Assembly: GCA_036267635.1 (NCBI GenBank)
Contig: DATAVR010000094.1
Location: 1 to 64,000 of the forward strand
Length of the DNA: 64,000 nt
Source of the DNA: JADGRB01 sp036267635
GTDB taxonomy: Bacteria > Myxococcota_A > Polyangia > Fen-1088
Direction of reading: 5' to 3'
Made by a program: the position numbers and the translations under genes. The notes beneath the pieces were generated by a model. The model saw only the letters and a program-made list of their open reading frames with translations. It ran no database searches and was not told where the DNA came from. This document shows positions 1-10,740 of this stretch, in pieces. Each line of letters begins with the position of its first letter. The stretch's first letter is position 1.

Positions 1-1
1 G

Positions 2-1120
2 ATCGACGGGATGGCGAATCACGCCACCCGCGTCCGCCGGCACATGGAGCGCCTGGGGATCGAGAAGGTGGAGACCTTCATCGACGCCTGTCTCTGCATC
101 GAGAACCTGATCGACCCGATGTCTCCCTTCATCGCGCGGAAGGCTTCGCCCGAGCGGGAGAAGGAGCGCCAGGAGCAGAAGGAGTCACAGGAGCTGCCGC
201 GCATCCGCGCCAAGTCCTACATGGACAAGTTCATCAACCCGCCCGAGTACATGGACGAACAGCGGCGCAAGATGGAGCGGGAGCGGGATCGGCCCAAGAA
301 GAACCCGCCCGAGCCGGAGCGCGACGTCCTCCTGTTTCTCCTGGGCAACGCCCCGCTCGACGGTTGGGAGCGCGACATCCTGGAGATCGTGCGCGACGAG
401 GCCTACTACTTCGCGCCGCAGCGGCAGACGAAAATCTTGAACGAAGGCTGGGCCGCCTACTGGCACTCGCGGATCATGACGGAGCGGGCGGTGAAGGTCT
501 CCGAGATCATCGACTACGCCGACCACAACGCCAGCGTGCTGGCCACGGCGCCCGGCCAGTTCAACCCCTACAAGATCGGCATCGAGCTCTTGCGCGACGT
601 CGAGGAGCGGTGGGACAAGGGGCGGTTCGGCCGCGAGTGGAACGAGTGCCAGAGCCTCGACGAGCGGCGGACCTGGGACAAGCGGCTCGGCCTCGGACGC
701 AAGAAGATCTTCGAAGTGCGCAAGCTCTACAACGACGTCACCTTCATCGACGAGTACTTCACCGCCGACTTCTGCCAGCGGAACAAGTTCTTCTCCTTCT
801 CGGTCAACGACCGGAGCGGCAACTACGAGATCGACTCGCGCGAGTTCGAGAAGATCAAACACAAGATGCTCTTCTCGCTGACCAACTTCGGCGACCCCTT
901 CATCTACGTCGAGGACGCCAACTACGAGAACCGTGGCGAGCTCCTGATCCGCCACAGGCACGAAGGGACCGATCTGCAGATCGACCAGGCCCGCTCGACG
1001 CTGGCGGCGCTCGGCCGCGTCTGGCGCCGCCCAGTGAACCTGCTCACCGTCGTCGAGGGGAAGCAGAAGATGTTCCGCTTCGACGGCAAAGAGCAGACCG
1101 AGAAGCCGCTGGCCAGCTGA
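2..1120 (+). CDS. spoVR: SpoVR family protein (5' end missing)
   Basis: The frame is open to the left edge of the window, so this is the C-terminal part (about 370 residues) of a protein that is usually around 500 residues. The first in-frame ATG at 11 is probably internal. Family signatures visible are the NHATRVR segment near the start, the EPERDVLLFLL stretch with a following NAPL, the LNEGWAAYWHSRIM block, and the RNKFFSF and FTADFC motifs towards the C-terminus. SpoVR proteins are soluble, of unknown biochemistry, needed for spore cortex formation in Bacillus, and in proteobacteria are usually encoded beside yeaH and prkA. Those partners would lie outside the window. The sequence has no membrane segment. 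The family call is confident. The molecular role is not known. Confidence 0.88.
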   Translation: MDGMANHATRVRRHMERLGIEKVETFIDACLCIENLIDPMSPFIARKASPEREKERQEQKESQELPRIRAKSYMDKFINPPEYMDEQRRKMERERDRPKKNPPEPERDVLLFLLGNAPLDGWERDILEIVRDEAYYFAPQRQTKILNEGWAAYWHSRIMTERAVKVSEIIDYADHNASVLATAPGQFNPYKIGIELLRDVEERWDKGRFGREWNECQSLDERRTWDKRLGLGRKKIFEVRKLYNDVTFIDEYFTADFCQRNKFFSFSVNDRSGNYEIDSREFEKIKHKMLFSLTNFGDPFIYVEDANYENRGELLIRHRHEGTDLQIDQARSTLAALGRVWRRPVNLLTVVEGKQKMFRFDGKEQTEKPLAS

Positions 1121-1190
1121 CGACCCGTGTTCTCGACTGTCGGGCAATTCGCAACTGGTGTAATGTCTCCGGGTGGAGGACGTTGCCCTG

Positions 1191-1616
1191 ATGGGTCCCG
1201 AGCGGTTCCGATGTTCCCGCTCCGCGCGGATGGGGGGCGGGTTGCTGCTGGTCGCCGGTCTTGCCAGCTGCTGGCCTTCGCCGAAGCCGAAAGCGGCCTC
1301 GACGCTCAAGTGCCCCGAGACCCAGCTCGTCGTCGAATCCAACACCACCTACTCCGACGTCGTGAGCGGTTGTGGGAAGAGCGACGTGATCGTGATGGAG
1401 GGGGGCGGCAAGATGTCCTCTTTGCGCGAGCGCGCGATCTTCGAGCTCTCCTGTCCCGATGAGCAGATCGCGGTAACCGTCCTCAGCTCGTCGCTCTATG
1501 GCGTCACGGGCTGCGGCAAGAAGGTCGTGTACAAGTACGTCCCAGGGGTGGGCATCGTCGCGGACACCACCCAGGGGGAAACTCCCGCCGGGCAGCCCCC
1601 TGCGTCGGCTCAATAA
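1191..1616 (+). CDS. Small Cys-containing lipoprotein, unknown function
   Basis: A 141-residue predicted lipoprotein. The ATG at 1191 is chosen because GGAGGA lies at 1175-1180 at good spacing. An upstream ATG at 1173 and a downstream one at 1230 are in the same frame. The signal peptide ends in a lipobox (GLASC). The mature part holds two similar halves of the form Cys-Pro followed about 25 residues later by Gly-Cys-Gly-Lys, first CPET...SGCGKSD and then CPDE...TGCGKKV. Such paired Cys motifs suggest two disulphide-linked subdomains. This pattern recurs in secreted proteins of myxobacteria, but I do not recognise a named family. It ends 9 bp before the convergent gene at 1626. Confidence 0.7.
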   Translation: MGPERFRCSRSARMGGGLLLVAGLASCWPSPKPKAASTLKCPETQLVVESNTTYSDVVSGCGKSDVIVMEGGGKMSSLRERAIFELSCPDEQIAVTVLSSSLYGVTGCGKKVVYKYVPGVGIVADTTQGETPAGQPPASAQ

Positions 1617-1625
1617 CCGACGCGA

Positions 1626-2486
1626 TCAGAAGAATCCCCACCCGATGCCGAAGGCCGGTCGGCGGTCGCCCAAAGAGGCGCCCGCCCCGAGATCGAGCAG
1701 CGTGAGGGTGAAACGAAGGTTGCTGACATCGAGGGCGATCTCGGGGGCGATCCAGTCGGGCGAGCCTCCGTTCGACCAGGGTCGCAGGTAACGCGCCCCG
1801 AGCTCTAAGCCAAACAGCGGCGCGGAGGCACGGTAGGGGATGACCAGAGCAGCGGAGGCGCCTGCGCCCGCCGCCCCCGCCTCGGCCGCGGCGCGCAGTC
1901 CCAACCCAAACGCCGCGCGGCCGACGAGGAGCAATCCCCCGAGGTGCCCAGAGACCGTCTGCGCCGCTCCGCCCATCACGCCGAAGGCGGGCAGGATCGA
2001 GACGCTCACCGGGGGACGAGCGTCCCAATCGGCTCGCAAGGCCGGTTCTACCTTCGGCACCTCGCCTGGCGACCGCCACGTGTCGAGACCCGGTCGCCGG
2101 CGCAAGGTTCGCCCGTCGGGGGCGGTGAAGGTGTACTCATCGAGCTGCAAGGGCAGGGCGTCCGGTAGAGGAAGGCCGATGCGCAACGCGATTCTCCCGC
2201 GCACCTCCCAGCGCCCCTCGCGATCGGTCCGGGTCTCGAGCCGATGAATGGGAGTTCCGGGCAAGCCGCCCGAGGGGGGCGTCATGATGTCGAGTGTCTC
2301 GACGATCACGGTGGCGCTCGCCACCGGCCGACCGTCCGGCGTCGTCAACCGCCCGGCGCGCCCGGAAGGGGTGGGCAGCGGCAGCAGACATCCGCCCCCC
2401 AACGCACCGACCGCCAGCGCGCCGGCCGCCAGGACGCGCGGCGCGACCCCGGGGACGGATCGCGCGAACCTCCCGCTCCGGAGCAT
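1626..2486 (-). CDS. Lipoprotein with carboxypeptidase-regulatory-like domain
   Basis: About 286 residues from the ATG at 2486. The frame is open further upstream to 2597, but the extension is arginine-rich and looks non-coding. A signal peptide with a lipobox (GALGGGC) is followed by a beta-rich segment with a transthyretin-like or carboxypeptidase-regulatory look (RLTTPDGRPVASATVIVET, later REGRWEVRGR), which in other proteins forms a small Ig-like fold. The C-terminal 150 residues are rich in Gly, Ala and alternating hydrophobics and could form an outer-membrane-associated barrel or shell. No clear Shine-Dalgarno site precedes the start. It is convergent with the lipoprotein ending at 1616. 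The function is unknown. Confidence 0.65.
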   Translation of the reverse strand: MLRSGRFARSVPGVAPRVLAAGALAVGALGGGCLLPLPTPSGRAGRLTTPDGRPVASATVIVETLDIMTPPSGGLPGTPIHRLETRTDREGRWEVRGRIALRIGLPLPDALPLQLDEYTFTAPDGRTLRRRPGLDTWRSPGEVPKVEPALRADWDARPPVSVSILPAFGVMGGAAQTVSGHLGGLLLVGRAAFGLGLRAAAEAGAAGAGASAALVIPYRASAPLFGLELGARYLRPWSNGGSPDWIAPEIALDVSNLRFTLTLLDLGAGASLGDRRPAFGIGWGFF

Positions 2487-2529
2487 GTCGGATTCTTGCA
2501 CGGCCCGCCGGCGGCGGTTAATTGAGGGG

Positions 2530-3036
2530 ATGCGCGCGCGGCTCGGCCGGCGGACCCGGCGACGGGTCCGGATGGTGGGGCTGGGGTGCGTCTTCATCGC
2601 CGTCGCGACCTGGGCGATCTATGAGGCGGCGCAACCCGGACCGTGGCAGCAGGTGTTCGCCACACGTGAGGGGCTGACCGGGCAGCGGTTGGCCTGCGGC
2701 GAGATCATCAAGCCCGGGGCGCTGTTTGTGGCGCTGCCGCATCGGGCGGCGCTGCGGAAGAACGTCGAGCTCCGCTACGGCGCGCGCACGATGGTGGTCC
2801 CGGTGCTCGACGTCGGCCCCTGGAACGTGGACGACGACTACTGGGCCACCAGCCGCCGCCCGGCCGCCGAGCGCGGACGAGGCAGCTTCCGCAACCCGAC
2901 CAACCACGCTGGGATCGATCTCTCCGACGCGACGTTCGCGGCGCTCGGCCTGCGCGACAACGCCACCGTCGAGTGGCGCTTCGTCCACCGCGGCTACATC
3001 CCGCTGCCGCGGGCGGCGATTTCCGCCGGACCGTGA
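2530..3036 (+). CDS. Exported double-psi beta-barrel (RlpA/3D-like) protein
   Basis: About 168 residues. Starts at 2530 or 2572 are both possible. Each gives an Arg-rich N-terminus followed by one hydrophobic segment (VGLGCVFIAVATWAIY), either a signal anchor or an uncleaved signal. The remaining region reads as a double-psi beta-barrel: a conserved GQRLACGEI-type entry with Cys, a central ARTMVVPVLDVGPW strand whose Asp is the hallmark residue, and NHAGIDLSDATFAALG near the end, which matches the DLS.AF..L pattern of RlpA-like and 3D-domain proteins. Those proteins bind or cleave peptidoglycan. Catalysis here is inferred only from the fold. It is divergent from the lipoprotein at 1626-2486. 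Confidence 0.65.
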   Translation: MRARLGRRTRRRVRMVGLGCVFIAVATWAIYEAAQPGPWQQVFATREGLTGQRLACGEIIKPGALFVALPHRAALRKNVELRYGARTMVVPVLDVGPWNVDDDYWATSRRPAAERGRGSFRNPTNHAGIDLSDATFAALGLRDNATVEWRFVHRGYIPLPRAAISAGP

Positions 3037-3046
3037 GCAGGTGGAG

Positions 3047-3613
3047 CTACGCGCCGGCGTCTGTGTAGAGCGCGTCGACATCGAGCGCGCAGCCGAGCGG
3101 CTCCAACCGGGCGATGGCTCCACTCCCAGCGATCTCCACGCGCCAGTCGTCCAAGGCCCCGCGCGCGCGAATCTCGATCTGCCGACGGTCCTGCCATACG
3201 TAGACGACCGCCTTCAGCGACGGGATCCGACGGTAGTGGTCGAACTTCTCGCTGAGATCGTAGTCGATCGTCGCGGGCGACAGCACCTCGACGACCACCG
3301 TGGGGTTGGCGACGGTCTCCTTGCTCTCTGGATCGGTCTCGACGTTCCCGCAGACGACCGTGACGTCCGGGTAGCAGGCGAGTCCGGTGGCGAGTGAACG
3401 GACCCGGAGGTCGGAGCTGAAGACTCGGCACCGCCCTGCGAGCTGCTTGTGCAAGGCCGATGACACGGCCACGGTCAGCGCAGCGTGCAGGATCGACCCG
3501 CCCGCCATCGCGTAGATCTCGCCCTCCAGGAACTCGTGGCGGACGGGGTTCATCTCCTCGACCGTCAGGTAGTCCTTGAACGAATAGTGGTGGAGCCTTG
3601 CCGGCACGCCCAT
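3047..3613 (-). CDS. Uma2 family (DUF820) putative endonuclease
   Basis: 188 residues from the ATG at 3613, the usual length for Uma2 proteins. The family pattern is clear: an N-terminal SFKDYL..EE segment, RHEFLEGEIYAMAGGS near residue 25, then the restriction-endonuclease-like core with CYPDVTVVCG and, about 20 residues on, NPTVVVEVLSP, followed by DLSEKFDHYRRIPSL. The Asp of PDV and the Glu of VVEVLS would be catalytic metal ligands of the PD-(D/E)XK fold. Uma2 proteins are abundant in cyanobacteria and myxobacteria and are often called transposon-associated, but no transposon ends are visible here. The start lies about 240 bp downstream of the DUF790/helicase pair in transcription order, with its own start context. 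Confidence 0.85.
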   Translation of the reverse strand: MGVPARLHHYSFKDYLTVEEMNPVRHEFLEGEIYAMAGGSILHAALTVAVSSALHKQLAGRCRVFSSDLRVRSLATGLACYPDVTVVCGNVETDPESKETVANPTVVVEVLSPATIDYDLSEKFDHYRRIPSLKAVVYVWQDRRQIEIRARGALDDWRVEIAGSGAIARLEPLGCALDVDALYTDAGA

Positions 3614-3652
3614 GACGTTAACATCGGACCGGAATCAGCGGGGTTGCCTAGA

Positions 3653-4858
3653 CTAGGCCGCGTGAGAGGTCTGGTCATGGGTGAGGCGTTCGACCTCGCG
3701 GAGGACGGCGGCGGCGTCGATGCGCCGGCGGAAGCGGATGACCGGGAGGTGAGAAGGCAGGTCGCCGGCGGCGCAGGCGCGGTCTTCGTCGATACAGAGG
3801 AGACAGACTGCGTCGGTCTGGCGCAGCTTCTCCAGCTTGGCGGCCAGATATTCCGGCGTCCAGAAGCCGACCAGCTCGATCAGAACCTGCCGCCGCGGGT
3901 GCAGGCGATGGCGGAGCAGGAAGTCGGGGAAGACGAGCGTGCCGGCGGCGCGCAGCGGCTCGGGCTCGCGCAGGAGGTCCCAGTCGGGCGCCAGCTTGGC
4001 GATGTCCTCGGCGAACCGCGCCTCCAGGCGGCTGTCGTAAAGGGCGGGCGGCGCCGCGGGGAAGATCGGATCGCCGCTGTCGACGCAGACGCTCGCCAGC
4101 CGACCGCGGAGCGAGCAAGCGGCCCGCAGCTCGAAGCGGGCGCACCAGGCAAGATGCGGCAGGAGCTCGGCCAGCGCCCGTCCGTAGAGCAGCGTGTGCT
4201 GGAAGAGTGAGAACGGGCCGGAGATCTCCAGCATCGGGCGGCCGAGATCCGGCACGTCGAGGATCGTGCACAGCAGCCCGCGAAGCTTGGCCAGACGGAC
4301 GATCGGTCGCACGCCGCCCTCGACCCGCAGCTCGAGGCGCGAGGCGCGCATGAGGACCGTTTGCGCGATCTCCAGGTTGGTGCGCAGGGCGGCCTCGATG
4401 GGCGTAGGTGGGGGGACGGGGGCGCGCACCGGTTGCTCGCCGGGGAGATCGGCGAAGAGAAGCTCCAGCAACGCCTCGCGCGATAGCTCGAGCCGGGCCG
4501 CCGCCTGGTCGACGATCGTCTGGGTGGCGAGCTCGCCGCTGGCTCTGGCGCCGAACAGCTCCCGCCGCAGCGCCTCCGGCGCCGTCTCCGATCGGGTGGT
4601 CGGCGCGCGCCGGCTGCCTGCCGCCGATCGCTTCCACAGGGCAAACAGCGCCCGGGTGGCGGCCCTCCGTTTGAAATGTGGCGCCTCGCAGGGGAGCGGC
4701 TCGGCGAGCCGCTCGGCCAGCTCCCGCCGGCGCCGCCCCTCGAAGCGCGCCATCTCGGCGAGCAGAACCCGCAGCCACGGCTCGTCCTGCGGGCCGAGGT
4801 AGTCGATGAACGCCCGCTCTTCGATCAGCCTAAGCGGAAGGTCGCGCTCCGACAGCAA
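3653..4858 (-). CDS. DUF790 / Bax1-like nuclease
   Basis: 401 residues from a TTG at 4858, with GAGGAG about 8 nt upstream. The start lies inside the end of the upstream helicase gene, a 29 bp overlap that implies translational coupling. The C-terminal nuclease region carries FPDFLL (around residues 310-315) and IELVGFWTPEYLAAKLEKL (around 327-345), the diagnostic pattern of DUF790, known in archaea as Bax1. Asp312 and Glu328 are the likely metal ligands of a PD-(D/E)XK-type site. Archaeal Bax1 binds the XPB helicase and cuts DNA next to bubble structures, as in nucleotide excision repair. The partner here is the gene at 4830-6212. Family assignment is by motif and context. Confidence 0.85.
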   Translation of the reverse strand: MLSERDLPLRLIEERAFIDYLGPQDEPWLRVLLAEMARFEGRRRRELAERLAEPLPCEAPHFKRRAATRALFALWKRSAAGSRRAPTTRSETAPEALRRELFGARASGELATQTIVDQAAARLELSREALLELLFADLPGEQPVRAPVPPPTPIEAALRTNLEIAQTVLMRASRLELRVEGGVRPIVRLAKLRGLLCTILDVPDLGRPMLEISGPFSLFQHTLLYGRALAELLPHLAWCARFELRAACSLRGRLASVCVDSGDPIFPAAPPALYDSRLEARFAEDIAKLAPDWDLLREPEPLRAAGTLVFPDFLLRHRLHPRRQVLIELVGFWTPEYLAAKLEKLRQTDAVCLLCIDEDRACAAGDLPSHLPVIRFRRRIDAAAVLREVERLTHDQTSHAA

Positions 4859-6212
4859 GACGTTCGCTCCTCCTTTCCGCCTGACGGGCTTCGCTCGAGC
4901 GCTCGACCACCAGCTCGTAGACGAGCGCCCGCTTGCCTTCGCCCGGCCGCAGGAGCCGTCCGACGCGTTGAACGTGCTCGCGCTCGCCCATTCGCCCGGC
5001 CACCACGATCCCGATCTCGGCGTCGGGGACGTCGATCCCCTCGTTGAGCACCTGCGCCGAGACCAGCGCCCGCAGCTCGCCGGCCCGGAAGCGGTCGAGG
5101 ACCTCCTGGCGCTCGGTGCGGCCGATGTCGCAGGTGAGCGGCATGACGAGGTGCTCGCGCGCCACCGCGTAGGCGGTCTGGTTGTCGGCCACGAATATCA
5201 GCGTGCGTTGCCCGCGGTGGTGGCCGAGGAGGAGCGCCAGCGCCTCTCGCTTGCGGCGGGGAAAGCCCAAGATCCGGCGCGCGCGCCGCCAGGCGCTCAA
5301 GCCCCGGCGCCCCTCGTCAGTTCGCGCGGCCTCGTGGAGAAAGTCTTCCCAGCTCGCGCCGAGGTGGTTCCCCTCGAATGCCTGCCGCGCCTCTCGGTAG
5401 ACGGCCCACAGCGCGTCGTGCTCGCGGCGCTCGTCGGGATCGAGCGCCAGGTGCCAGGTGACCCGCTCCAGCGGCGCCAGGTACCGTCCGGCCAGATCGC
5501 CGATGTTTCGTTCGAACACCGTCGGACCGACGAGCGTTGCCAGCCGATCGGCGGCCGGTCCCGGCGCGGGCGGCGTGGCGGAGAGGCCGAGGCGCAGCGG
5601 GGCGATCGACATCTCCAGCGTCTCGTCGCGCCACCCCTGCCCGAAGTGGTGCGCTTCGTCGACGATCAGCAGGCCGAACTTGTCGCCCAGGGCCGACATG
5701 TGACGGTAGGCGCCGGCGAAGGTCGCGATCGTCACCGGGCCCGTCATCCGTTCGCCGTCGCCAAACCGGCCGATCGGGCCGTCCCAGACTTCGGCGAGCG
5801 CGGTCGCCCACTGGTCGCAGAGCGCGCGGGTCGGCGCCAGGCAGAGCGCGGGCGTGCGGGTGGCGGCGATGGCGCCCAAGGCGAGGCGGGTCTTGCCGCT
5901 GCCGGTCGGCAGGACCACCACCCCTCGACGCCCCGCCTGGCGCCAGGCCGCGAGCGCCGCCTCTTGGTAGGGGCGCAGCGCAAACGGGCGGAATTCGGAC
6001 GGCGGCGCGAGCGTCGGACGCGGCATGTCCGCGAGCGGGACGCCCCGCCGGCGCAGCTCCGACACGATCGAGTAGCAGAGCCGCGCGGGGGCACGGTGGG
6101 CGGCGATCCGTTCGTCCCACAGGACGCCCGGGATCTGCGCGACATCGAGCCCGGCGGGCAGGTCGGCCAGGTCGGCGAAGAGGAGCGTTCCCCGATCGAA
6201 GGTCAGGCGCAC
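4830..6212 (-). CDS. XPB/Rad25-like superfamily 2 DNA helicase
   Basis: 460 residues from a GTG at 6212. Helicase motifs in order are FRPFALRPYQEAAL (Q-motif-like), Walker A PTGSGKT around residue 100, motif Ia APTRALCDQW, motif II DEAHH (DEAH type), motif III GLSATP, then in the second RecA domain motif IV TLIFVAD, motif V NEGIDVPDAEIGIV and motif VI QRVGRLLRP. The arrangement and the VNEGIDVP-type motif match the XPB/Rad25 branch of DEAH helicases. The protein is short, with about 75 residues before the Q-motif region. It overlaps the Bax1-like nuclease downstream, the pairing found in archaea. The likely role is DNA opening plus incision in repair. The biochemical role is inferred. Confidence 0.87.
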   Translation of the reverse strand: MRLTFDRGTLLFADLADLPAGLDVAQIPGVLWDERIAAHRAPARLCYSIVSELRRRGVPLADMPRPTLAPPSEFRPFALRPYQEAALAAWRQAGRRGVVVLPTGSGKTRLALGAIAATRTPALCLAPTRALCDQWATALAEVWDGPIGRFGDGERMTGPVTIATFAGAYRHMSALGDKFGLLIVDEAHHFGQGWRDETLEMSIAPLRLGLSATPPAPGPAADRLATLVGPTVFERNIGDLAGRYLAPLERVTWHLALDPDERREHDALWAVYREARQAFEGNHLGASWEDFLHEAARTDEGRRGLSAWRRARRILGFPRRKREALALLLGHHRGQRTLIFVADNQTAYAVAREHLVMPLTCDIGRTERQEVLDRFRAGELRALVSAQVLNEGIDVPDAEIGIVVAGRMGEREHVQRVGRLLRPGEGKRALVYELVVERSSEARQAERRSERLAVGARPSA

Positions 6213-6254
6213 GCGCCTTTCCAGTGCGAACGGCGGGCCAAGGCCGACGCGACA

Positions 6255-6305
6255 GCCAGCGTCGATTCGCGCTGGCGCGGGAGGTTTGGAACCCTCCGGG
6301 GTTCC
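6255..6305. promoter_or_regulatory. Two perfect hairpins in the valS upstream region
   Basis: The 113 bp between the divergent helicase and valS contain two inverted repeats with perfect 7 bp arms. The first is GCCAGCG at 6255-6261 paired with CGCTGGC at 6270-6276. The second is GGAACCC at 6288-6294 paired with GGGTTCC at 6299-6305, with a TCCG tetraloop, and can extend outward through AGGTT (6282-6286) with AACCT (6313-6317). No Shine-Dalgarno sequence is seen before the valS ATG at 6326. These may be a leader RNA structure controlling valS or operator sites. No T-box consensus was recognised. Confidence 0.45.
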
Positions 6306-6325
6306 GAGCTAGAACCTCGTCTTCC

Positions 6326-9052
<2,727 letters not shown>

Positions 9053-9055
9053 CGC

Positions 9056-10693
9056 TCAGCGCGGCTCGGCGGGGGGGATCGGTTCGTCGGCGGCCGGCGC
9101 GGTCTCGTCGGCCGGCGTGGCCGCGGACGGCGCCGTCCCGTGTGTCTTTTTGTGGGGCGGCTTCTTCTTGGCCGGTTTGGCCGGCTCCGGCGCTTCCTGG
9201 TTCGGCAGCGGCAAGGGGAGCGCCGGCTTCGGCGGCGGAGGCGGCGGCGCGAGCAGCACCGGAAGGTAGCGCCGTGCCGCCCAGATCGCCGCGCCGACGA
9301 CGACGGCCCCGCCGACCACGATCGCGGCGACGATCGCCAGGACCTTGATCCTGAGCCGCAGCCGCTTGCGGGCCAGCCGCCCCTGCTCCTCCAGCACCAC
9401 CCGGCCCAGGCGCTCGGCGCCGGAGTCGGCCGGGCGAACGTCGGCCACGTCGGGGATCGGCTCGGTGATCGAGGTCGACGGCGAAGTAGGGCGGGAAGTA
9501 GCGCGGGAAGTAGGACCGGAGGTCGGGTGCGACGGTTGGGTGCCGGGCGACGTCGGTCGCGAGCCCGGCGTCGACTGCGAGCTCGAGGTCGAGCGCGACC
9601 CCGAGGTGCGCGAACCCGAGCTGGTGGCGGTGGCCGTCTGGCCGCTCCCCCCGCTCCCCGTTCCAGGCGAGCTGGCCGTCACGGCCACGGTGCGGTGATC
9701 GTCGGTGTCGACCACCACCAGCGGATCCTCGTCGGGGAGAAACAGCCCGTGCAGCAGCTTCGACAGCTCGCGGCTGGAGTAGCGGGCGGCGATCAGCGTC
9801 CGTTCGAGGTCGCTCGCCATGTCGGCGGTCGTCTGGTAGCGCTCGGTCACGTCGATGGCCAGCGAGCGCATCACGATGCGGTCGAGCTCGCGCGGGATCG
9901 TCGCGTTCAGCGACGACGGCGGCACGATCGTCTGCGTCAGCAGCTGGCGCATCTTGGTGATGTCGTTCTTGGCCTGGAACAGCCGGCGCCCGGTGAGCAT
10001 CTCGTGGAACACCACCCCCAGCGCGAACACGTCGGCGCGCGCGTCGAACGGGCGCACGTTGATCTGCTCGGGCGACAGATAGCTGACCTTCCCCTTGATG
10101 AGCCCCTTCTTGGCCTCCTCTTCGGCGAAGGAGGCGGCCCGGGCGATCCCGAAGTCGAGGATCTTCACCGTGCCGGTGTAGGCCAGCATGATGTTGGTGG
10201 GTGAGATGTCCTGGTGGACGATCTCCAGCGGCCTTCCGTCGGGACCGTGCAGCGTGTGGGCGTAGTCGAGCCCGATGCATATTTGGCGGGCGATGTCGGC
10301 GGCGACCAGGTAAGGCATCGCGCGCTGCTCGCGCCGCAGGGTGGTGAGCGCCTCGCGCAGGGTTACCCCCTGCACGTTCTCCATCGCGATGAAGTAGGCG
10401 CCATCCGCCTCGCCGAACTCGTAGATCTGCACGATGTTCGGGTGCAGGAGCAGCGCCGAGATCTTCGCCTCCCGGATGAACATCGTCTTGAAGTCGCCAG
10501 TCTCCGAGAGGCGGGGAAGGATCCGCTTCAGGACCAGCTCGCGCTCGAAGCCCTCCGGCCCGGTCATGAGGGCTCGGTAGACCTCGGCCATCCCCCCTTC
10601 GCCGATCCGCCCGAGCAACTTGTAACGCCCAAACATGGTCGTCGCCGCAGCCGCCGGTTTCATCCGGGGTTGGACGGGCTCACGGGTGGACAT
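9056..10693 (-). CDS. Membrane-anchored Hanks-type Ser/Thr protein kinase
   Basis: 545 residues. The kinase domain covers about residues 20-290: glycine loop GEGGMAEV, catalytic Lys in LVLKRIL, catalytic loop HQDISPTN, DFG in ILDFGIA, and YLSPEQ in place of APE. The catalytic loop has Gln where RD kinases have Arg, a variant seen in myxobacterial kinases, which suggests it does not depend on activation-loop phosphorylation. A long Ser/Thr/Gly/Pro-rich linker (about 330-430) leads to one membrane segment around 447-470 (VLAIVAAIVVGGAVVVGAAIW) and a Pro/Lys-rich tail outside the membrane. This gives a cytosolic kinase with a short periplasmic tail and no recognised sensor domain. The 3' end nearly touches valS. 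Confidence 0.93.
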   Translation of the reverse strand: MSTREPVQPRMKPAAAATTMFGRYKLLGRIGEGGMAEVYRALMTGPEGFERELVLKRILPRLSETGDFKTMFIREAKISALLLHPNIVQIYEFGEADGAYFIAMENVQGVTLREALTTLRREQRAMPYLVAADIARQICIGLDYAHTLHGPDGRPLEIVHQDISPTNIMLAYTGTVKILDFGIARAASFAEEEAKKGLIKGKVSYLSPEQINVRPFDARADVFALGVVFHEMLTGRRLFQAKNDITKMRQLLTQTIVPPSSLNATIPRELDRIVMRSLAIDVTERYQTTADMASDLERTLIAARYSSRELSKLLHGLFLPDEDPLVVVDTDDHRTVAVTASSPGTGSGGSGQTATATSSGSRTSGSRSTSSSQSTPGSRPTSPGTQPSHPTSGPTSRATSRPTSPSTSITEPIPDVADVRPADSGAERLGRVVLEEQGRLARKRLRLRIKVLAIVAAIVVGGAVVVGAAIWAARRYLPVLLAPPPPPPKPALPLPLPNQEAPEPAKPAKKKPPHKKTHGTAPSAATPADETAPAADEPIPPAEPR

Positions 10694-10740
10694 CGGCGGC
10701 TCTCATCGACAGGTTCCGAACCCCTCTAAGGTCGCCGATC

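Noticed and set aside
1626..2597. Longer start at 2597 for the carboxypeptidase-regulatory-like lipoprotein.
   Set aside because: It would place 37 Arg-rich residues before a normal signal peptide and overlap the divergent gene.
3047..3613. Uma2 gene as a sign of a transposon.
   Set aside because: No inverted ends, target duplication or transposase was seen around it.
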